Source: a virus. From it: DNA of 27,600 nucleotides. Where the stretch lies: IMG/VR virus record IMGVR_UViG_3300037237_000493, positions 1 to 27,600 of that record; one strand, written 5' to 3'. Of this stretch, positions 24,204 to 27,600 are shown in pieces (position 1 is the first letter of the stretch; each line of letters starts with the position of its first letter). The notes below the pieces were generated by a model that saw nothing but the letters and a program-made list of their open reading frames with translations, was not told the DNA's origin and made no database searches. A program made the position numbers and the translations under genes.

Positions 24204-24803
24204 ATGAATAAAACGAGGTTTACTATTCTGTTAATTTCCTTTTTTATGATTCTTTTTGTCATGATTTCATCATGCCAAAAAGATCCTGTGGAAAAGGATA
24301 CTAATCCGGAAAAAACAAACCTTAATGCAGATAGCGCTAATGTAAGTTCTATTGTAAACGCTCCAGGTAACTATCTTGCTGCAACCGGTATCCTCACAAT
24401 TAAAATTAAAGATTCGATCTATATTTTTGATGCAAGTAAAGATTCCATTGCCTTTGTTAATGTACATATTGATGAGAATAATCAATATTTTGGTATTACC
24501 GCCATTAATAAAGAACACACAATGAGCTTTGGCATCAGTTCAGCCGGTTCTGTAAACAATAATATTAGTAGCGGCATAGCCGGAAGTCAGCTTTTGTTAA
24601 ACCAGGATGAAAATAAAGCTGGCTTGCAATATTCTTTAAGCAGGTATGCGGGTCAAAAAGATTTTGGGACTATTAACATTATTCAATACAACCAGCAAAA
24701 TGAACTTGCTAAAGGTACCTTCTTTACTTTCCTTGCGAAAGATGATAAAGCTAATTCCCCCTTCTACAAAGTTGAAGGCAGTTTTGACCTTCAGTTAAAA
24801 TAG
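24204..24803 (+). CDS. Lipoprotein of unknown function (prophage cargo)
   Basis: From the ATG at 24204 this is a 199-residue protein with a lipoprotein signal peptide (MNKTRFTILLISFFMILFVM) and lipobox ISSC (Cys24), followed by Gln-Lys-Asp. A TTG ten codons earlier is an unlikely start. The mature part is beta-rich: NYLAATGILTIKIKDSIYIF, AFVNVHIDENNQYFGITAI and a C-terminal YKVEGSFDLQLK. The layout resembles the small DUF6252-type lipoproteins of Bacteroidota, but this is not certain. It is on the plus strand, opposite to the late genes, so it may be expressed in the lysogen. Surface modification or superinfection exclusion is an inference. Confidence 0.7.
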   Translation: MNKTRFTILLISFFMILFVMISSCQKDPVEKDTNPEKTNLNADSANVSSIVNAPGNYLAATGILTIKIKDSIYIFDASKDSIAFVNVHIDENNQYFGITAINKEHTMSFGISSAGSVNNNISSGIAGSQLLLNQDENKAGLQYSLSRYAGQKDFGTINIIQYNQQNELAKGTFFTFLAKDDKANSPFYKVEGSFDLQLK

Positions 24804-24983
24804 TAGATATTCAATTCGAAAAATAACACTTGTTAAGCTTTTAAATCTCTTAACCATCAGTCAAATATCCGGGTTAATATTAGTAATTGCTGCGTAATAA
24901 TACGTTCACAGAAAATGTTTGTAGAACTAAGAATGGAAAAATGTCCTGTTTTTGCTTACATTTACATAAATTTAAAAACATTG

Positions 24984-25271
24984 ATGAAAGTATTTATTGC
25001 AGGGCTCCCATTAGAAGTGGATGAGGCTGAACTAACGGCTGTTTTTGGTGATTTTGGGCCGGTAAAGTCGCTCAGAATTATTAAAGACCGTGAAACAAAA
25101 GAGAGTAAGGGTTTTGGTTTTGTTGAAATGGTGAATGATAACGAGGCAAAAGAGGCAATCAGGTGCATGAACGGTGCGAGTTACTATGGTCGCAGAATAA
25201 CAGTGAACATAGCAGAAGACAAAGGCCCTGGTTTCAACGCCAGCAGTAAAGGCAGTTTCCGACGAAATTAA
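24984..25271 (+). CDS. Single-RRM RNA-binding protein
   Basis: From the ATG at 24984 this is a 95-residue protein with one RNA-recognition motif: RNP2 VFIAGL (3-8), RNP1 KGFGFVEM (42-49), and the expected LTAVFGDFGPVKSLRIIKD and AIRCMNGASYYGRRITVNIAE segments. The C-terminus is short, Gly/Ser/Arg-rich and basic. It should bind single-stranded RNA in the cytoplasm. Such proteins are common in Bacteroidota chromosomes, where they act as post-transcriptional regulators or RNA chaperones. Its location within a prophage is unusual. An in-frame earlier TTG-type start is not supported. A strong terminator follows. Confidence 0.85.
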   Translation: MKVFIAGLPLEVDEAELTAVFGDFGPVKSLRIIKDRETKESKGFGFVEMVNDNEAKEAIRCMNGASYYGRRITVNIAEDKGPGFNASSKGSFRRN

Positions 25272-25293
25272 TTGCAATAATAATTTTTTTATC

Positions 25294-25330
25294 AAAAGCT
25301 CTCCGATAGGCCAGAGAGCTTTTTATTTTT
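25294..25330 (+). terminator. Rho-independent terminator after the RRM gene
   Basis: AAAAGCTCTC (25294-25303) and GAGAGCTTTT (25314-25323) form a perfect 10-bp stem with a 10-nt loop, followed by TATTTTT. It starts 22 nt after the stop codon. Confidence 0.85.
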
Positions 25331-25419
25331 GCAGTTGTAAATTAAAACATTCCTCATCTAAACAATTTTCATTAAGTTACGTATATCATACCTGTTAAAA
25401 TTATTAATCGATTAAAATT

Positions 25420-25617
25420 ATGGCAAAAAAATTTAAATTAGGAGACGTAGTTGTAATGGCAGCCGATGGCCCTAAAATGGTTGTTGAAAGCTATTTATTA
25501 AACGAAAATATACCAGGACAATTCATCGAAAGCGAAGATTTTGTGAACGTTGTTTATTTTACCAGCGTTGGTTTTAAGCGTGATACTTTTCACCAGAACA
25601 TCTTGTTGTTTGCTTAA
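25420..25617 (+). CDS. YodC/DUF2158-like small protein
   Basis: The 65-residue protein begins MAKKFKLGDVVVMAADGPKMVVES, which has the KxGDVV...GGPKMxV pattern of YodC (DUF2158) proteins, small SH3-like domains widespread in bacteria. The molecular function is unknown. The rest (FVNVVYFTSVGFKRDTFHQNILLF) also fits: an aromatic strand followed by the family-typical F-x-x-x-x-L end. It is monocistronic after a terminator and probably belongs to the prophage cargo block. Confidence 0.65.
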   Translation: MAKKFKLGDVVVMAADGPKMVVESYLLNENIPGQFIESEDFVNVVYFTSVGFKRDTFHQNILLFA

Positions 25618-25639
25618 TAGATTTAAACCTTAAAACCAT

Positions 25640-25792
25640 TTAAATAGTATCCTTTATTTCGGAGTGGTCATATATTTTTTGCTGTAGATCAATACTACTT
25701 GCATTATAGTGTTTTATAATTATTAGCATCAAAGAAATAATTGATGCCATAAAAATTATCACAAGCCAGTTTTTTAAGTGTTTCATTTGCAT
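25640..25792 (-). CDS. Candidate 50-residue single-span membrane peptide
   Basis: Reading leftwards from ATG 25792 (or a second ATG at 25786) to TAA 25640, the frame encodes MKHLKNWLVIIFMASIISLM..., one hydrophobic helix of about 20 residues (positions 8-26) with positively charged flanks, then a polar tail with HYNASSIDLQQKIYDHSEIKDTI. The pattern (positive N-terminus, one helix) fits a true inner-membrane peptide. It is preceded by an 18-bp direct repeat (25801-25839). No homologue is recognised, so a chance ORF in AT-rich DNA remains possible. Confidence 0.4.
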   Translation of the reverse strand: MQMKHLKNWLVIIFMASIISLMLIIIKHYNASSIDLQQKIYDHSEIKDTI

Positions 25793-25800
25793 AAGATTTG

Positions 25801-25839
25801 ATTTAGTTAATATTGATTAGTATTTAGTTAATATTGATT
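25801..25839. repeat. 18-bp direct repeat with 21-bp period
   Basis: ATTTAGTTAATATTGATT occurs at 25801-25818 and again at 25822-25839. The 21-bp period equals two helical turns, so two protein molecules could bind the same face. It is 9 bp upstream of the small membrane peptide start. Confidence 0.5.
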
Positions 25840-25940
25840 TAACAAGTGTGATTCAAAGAGAAGAAACGACTTTAAAAAGAGTTATCTTTTTAACATTCCA
25901 TTTTCTTTGGTTTTTTATTTAAATAACGTTATATGATTGT

Positions 25941-25956
25941 TATGCCATTTGGCATA
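25941..25956. promoter_or_regulatory. Perfect palindrome TATGCCA-N2-TGGCATA
   Basis: TATGCCATTTGGCATA has 7-bp arms and is the best copy of the ATGCC-N4-GGCAT family. It lies 13 bp after the 25970-26386 gene, upstream of the small membrane peptide, and reads next to TAATTTAC on the minus strand. Confidence 0.55.
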
Positions 25957-25969
25957 TGTAAATTATAAT

Positions 25970-26386
25970 TTACCAGGGCTCAATCCCTATTGCTTCAGTT
26001 TCCACTAGCTCGGTAAGCAATAATCTTAATACGGCCTCACGGGCCCATTGTTGTTCTGTAGTTGATGCATCATCCCGGTACCAATTAATAGGGTCATTTA
26101 TTTCAATACGTGTTTTGTAAATAAAGTTCTTTGTGGGATGCATTTTGGCACCCTCGTAACTGTTCAGGTTTTCAGTTTTTATAACTTTTGCAAGTTGTTT
26201 TGCAGGTATATCAATCTTCAGGCATTCATCAAGGGAATTTTTAAAATCCTGTTTATCCTCGAGCCACATTGTTAAAATGTCTTCATCAATTTCATGTTCA
26301 GCAATCGTAATACGGCTATAATCGTAATCTACAGAGATTACGAGCCACCATAATTTGTCTTTTAATTTTTTAGGAATCTTTATCAT
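25970..26386 (-). CDS. Early-region protein of unknown function
   Basis: This is a 138-residue acidic protein (WLVISVDYDYSRITIAEHEIDEDILTMWLEDKQDF..., C-terminal WAREAVLRLLLTELVETEAIGIEPW). There is no signal peptide, membrane helix or recognised motif. It follows the 26487-26678 ORF in the leftward unit that faces the repressor, so it is probably an early or lysis-lysogeny gene. A small hairpin (CCATTG/CAATGG, 26405-26424) lies in front of its start. Confidence 0.5.
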   Translation of the reverse strand: MIKIPKKLKDKLWWLVISVDYDYSRITIAEHEIDEDILTMWLEDKQDFKNSLDECLKIDIPAKQLAKVIKTENLNSYEGAKMHPTKNFIYKTRIEINDPINWYRDDASTTEQQWAREAVLRLLLTELVETEAIGIEPW

Positions 26387-26404
26387 TTTCGTTGGTCGGT
26401 TTGT

Positions 26405-26424
26405 CCATTGCAGAGAGACAATGG
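26405..26424. repeat. Small hairpin in the early leader
   Basis: CCATTG (26405-26410), 8-nt loop, CAATGG (26419-26424), just upstream of the 25970-26386 start. It is too short to be a strong terminator but may affect the leader. Confidence 0.3.
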
Positions 26425-26486
26425 TGGTTGTTTATAATTGAATTTATTAATTTATATGTGCGATAGCAATTGGCCTGGATCAAATA

Positions 26487-26678
26487 TTATCTAAACCCCG
26501 GCATCCAGTCTGGAATATATCTCTGTATAGAGGCAATTTCGTGACTATATTTATCACAGATAGTTTGATAGGCCAGATAGCGAAGCATTATTTCATTGTC
26601 GTTTTGCTCATCCTGATCATCGTTTGACGAATGTAAATTTGCAGCAATTGTATTAATGGCTGAATAGGCAAGGTGCAT
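26487..26678 (-). CDS. Small early protein, unknown (Cro position)
   Basis: The 63-residue, acidic, mostly helical protein (NTIAANLHSSNDDQDEQNDNEIMLRYLAYQTICDKYSHEIASIQRYIPDWMPGFR) is the first leftward gene divergent from the repressor, the usual place of Cro or an antirepressor. It has no clear helix-turn-helix and is acidic, so Cro-like DNA binding is unlikely. Function unknown. Confidence 0.45.
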   Translation of the reverse strand: MHLAYSAINTIAANLHSSNDDQDEQNDNEIMLRYLAYQTICDKYSHEIASIQRYIPDWMPGFR

Positions 26679-26709
26679 AAGTTTATATATTGATTATTTA
26701 AGGTTAATT

Positions 26710-26721
26710 ATATTTCTTTAT
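26710..26721 (-). promoter_or_regulatory. Candidate repressor operator, site 1
   Basis: On the minus strand ATAAAGAAATAT, an exact inverted copy of the sequence at 26844-26855. A degenerate copy (TTCTTTAT, minus ATAAAGAA) lies at 26768-26775 between them. Confidence 0.4.
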
Positions 26722-26792
26722 CAAGGTTTTCTTATTTCAAAAACAGCGACTATTTATTAAATAAATTTTCTTTATATTCTGTAACATTCATA

Positions 26793-26823
26793 TTTGTTTT
26801 TAACAATAATTGCATTACCTTAG
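26793..26823 (+). promoter_or_regulatory. Promoter of the repressor gene
   Basis: TTTG (26793-26796), 19 nt, TACCTTAG (26816-26823), a seven-of-eight match to the Bacteroidota -7 box. Transcription would start near 26830, giving a leader of about 70 nt. Confidence 0.6.
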
Positions 26824-26843
26824 TATAAAAGAACACGACAAAT

Positions 26844-26860
26844 ATAAAGAAATATCTTTA
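26844..26860 (+). promoter_or_regulatory. Candidate repressor operator, site 2 (with palindrome)
   Basis: ATAAAGAAATAT (26844-26855) exactly repeats site 1 in the opposite orientation. Within it TAAAGA-AATA-TCTTTA (26845-26860) is a perfect inverted repeat. It lies in the leader of the repressor mRNA, fitting autoregulation. Confidence 0.4.
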
Positions 26861-26898
26861 ATATAATCAAGAAATTATTTATTTTTTATTTACTTACT

Positions 26899-27600
26899 AT
26901 GGATGGCCTATCAAAACCTCCAAAAATCAAAACTATCCGGCCGGAAACGCTGGAATTTATTATATTATATAACCAGCTTAAGGGTAAAGCATTTAGCGGC
27001 AATGCACAATTGGCCGAGGCTTTGGGTTTTAATTCGCCTAGTTCTATCACCGAAATCATCAAAAGCCGGCAAAATATTGATCCAGAAAAATTAAAGATTT
27101 TTAAAGAAAAATATGACGATTTCTTAATTGGCAAAAAAAATACAGTAAATTCTGAAAATATGACGGTTTCCCGGCTATCGGAAGGCATTCCAATGTATGA
27201 AATTACGGCAACTGCCACTGGGGTTGAGGTTTATAATGACATTAATGATAAAGAACCTGTTGGACGTATGAATTTTCCTGGTATTGAGGATTGTGATTTC
27301 GCGCTGCCAGTTTGGGGACACTCTATGTATCCTTACCTGGAGAACGGCTGCTGGGTGGCATTGAAGATTATTCATGATAAAAAAATACTTCCCGGTGAGG
27401 TTTATTACATTGAATGGGGTGAATACCGAATGTATAAGAGGTTGCTGGCTGGTGATAATGATGATGAAGTAATTGCCCATTCGGATAACTCTACAGAAAT
27501 GATAGGTACACGTCTTAAATATGCACCTTTTGTAGTTAAGATTGCAGATATTAAGAAACTTTGCCTGGTAAAGGATATCCATAAGAAACATAACCATTGA
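26899..27600 (+). CDS. S24 (LexA-like) phage repressor
   Basis: This 233-residue protein keeps the prophage silent. Residues 30-60 (GKAFSGNAQLAEALGFNSPSSITEIIKSR) form a helix-turn-helix. The C-terminal half (about 98-225) is an S24 peptidase fold with Ser142 in GHSMYP and Lys180 in EYRMYKRLL as the catalytic pair. A possible cleavage region is around residues 100-112 (YEITATATGVEVYND, with Thr-Gly rather than Ala-Gly). RecA-stimulated self-cleavage would induce the phage under DNA damage; this is inferred from the family. It is complete, ending in TGA at the window edge. Confidence 0.88.
   Translation: MDGLSKPPKIKTIRPETLEFIILYNQLKGKAFSGNAQLAEALGFNSPSSITEIIKSRQNIDPEKLKIFKEKYDDFLIGKKNTVNSENMTVSRLSEGIPMYEITATATGVEVYNDINDKEPVGRMNFPGIEDCDFALPVWGHSMYPYLENGCWVALKIIHDKKILPGEVYYIEWGEYRMYKRLLAGDNDDEVIAHSDNSTEMIGTRLKYAPFVVKIADIKKLCLVKDIHKKHNH

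Noticed and set aside
24962-25295. Minus-strand ORFs opposite the RRM gene
   Set aside because: They are antisense shadows of a protein with clear RNP1 and RNP2 motifs.
27175-27597. 140-codon ORF opposite the repressor
   Set aside because: Shadow of the S24 repressor, whose catalytic residues are intact.

Overview
The window is most of the left part of a temperate, tailed (siphovirus-like) prophage from a Bacteroidota bacterium, most likely a Sphingobacteriaceae member such as Mucilaginibacter or Pedobacter. The host assignment is an inference. It rests on the AT-rich DNA, Bacteroidota-type promoters (TTTG, 19-20 nt, TAnnTTTG), lipoprotein and SprB-like sequences, Bacteroidota phage protein families, and host-type dispersed repeats between cistrons. 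No integrase, replication gene, tRNA or attachment site is visible, so the prophage should continue to the right of 27600 and possibly to the left of 1.

Right edge (25640-27600): an S24/LexA-like repressor (26899-27600, plus strand) faces a leftward early unit of small unknown genes (26487-26678, 25970-26386, and a 50-residue membrane peptide at 25640-25792). The 220-bp region between them carries a good repressor promoter and repeated ATAAAGAAATAT-type sites. Next comes a plus-strand cargo block (24204-25617): a lipoprotein, a single-RRM RNA-binding protein with a strong terminator, and a YodC/DUF2158-like protein.

Late region (23841 leftward to 937, all minus strand): terminase small and large subunits; a tail-assembly chaperone pair that appears to be joined by a -1 ribosomal frameshift; two small tail/neck proteins; two large tail proteins; an independently transcribed secreted moron (15070-15645); the tape measure; a small winged-helix-like protein; a ClpP-type maturation protease fused to a scaffold-like tail; the major capsid protein with an inserted beta domain; a tube-like protein; a small protein; portal; DUF6712-like connector; collagen-like fibre; two further fibre/virion proteins; and lysis genes (small membrane protein, GH24 endolysin, holin, candidate unimolecular spanin). 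The order is unusual: tail genes follow the terminase directly, while protease, capsid and portal come after the tape measure.

Left edge (1-826): a reading frame split by an in-frame TAA, preceded by a near-perfect host promoter with a palindromic operator-like sequence in its spacer.

The most interesting signals are: (1) a palindrome family, ATGCC-N4-GGCAT, in four intergenic positions, one just downstream of the late (terS) promoter, suggesting a phage regulon; (2) a textbook T_TTT_TTT slippery site in the chaperone overlap; (3) a 28-codon acyltransferase-3 stub keeping its R-X10-H motif between fibre and lysis genes; (4) hairpin-forming or host-repeat spacers between many late cistrons.
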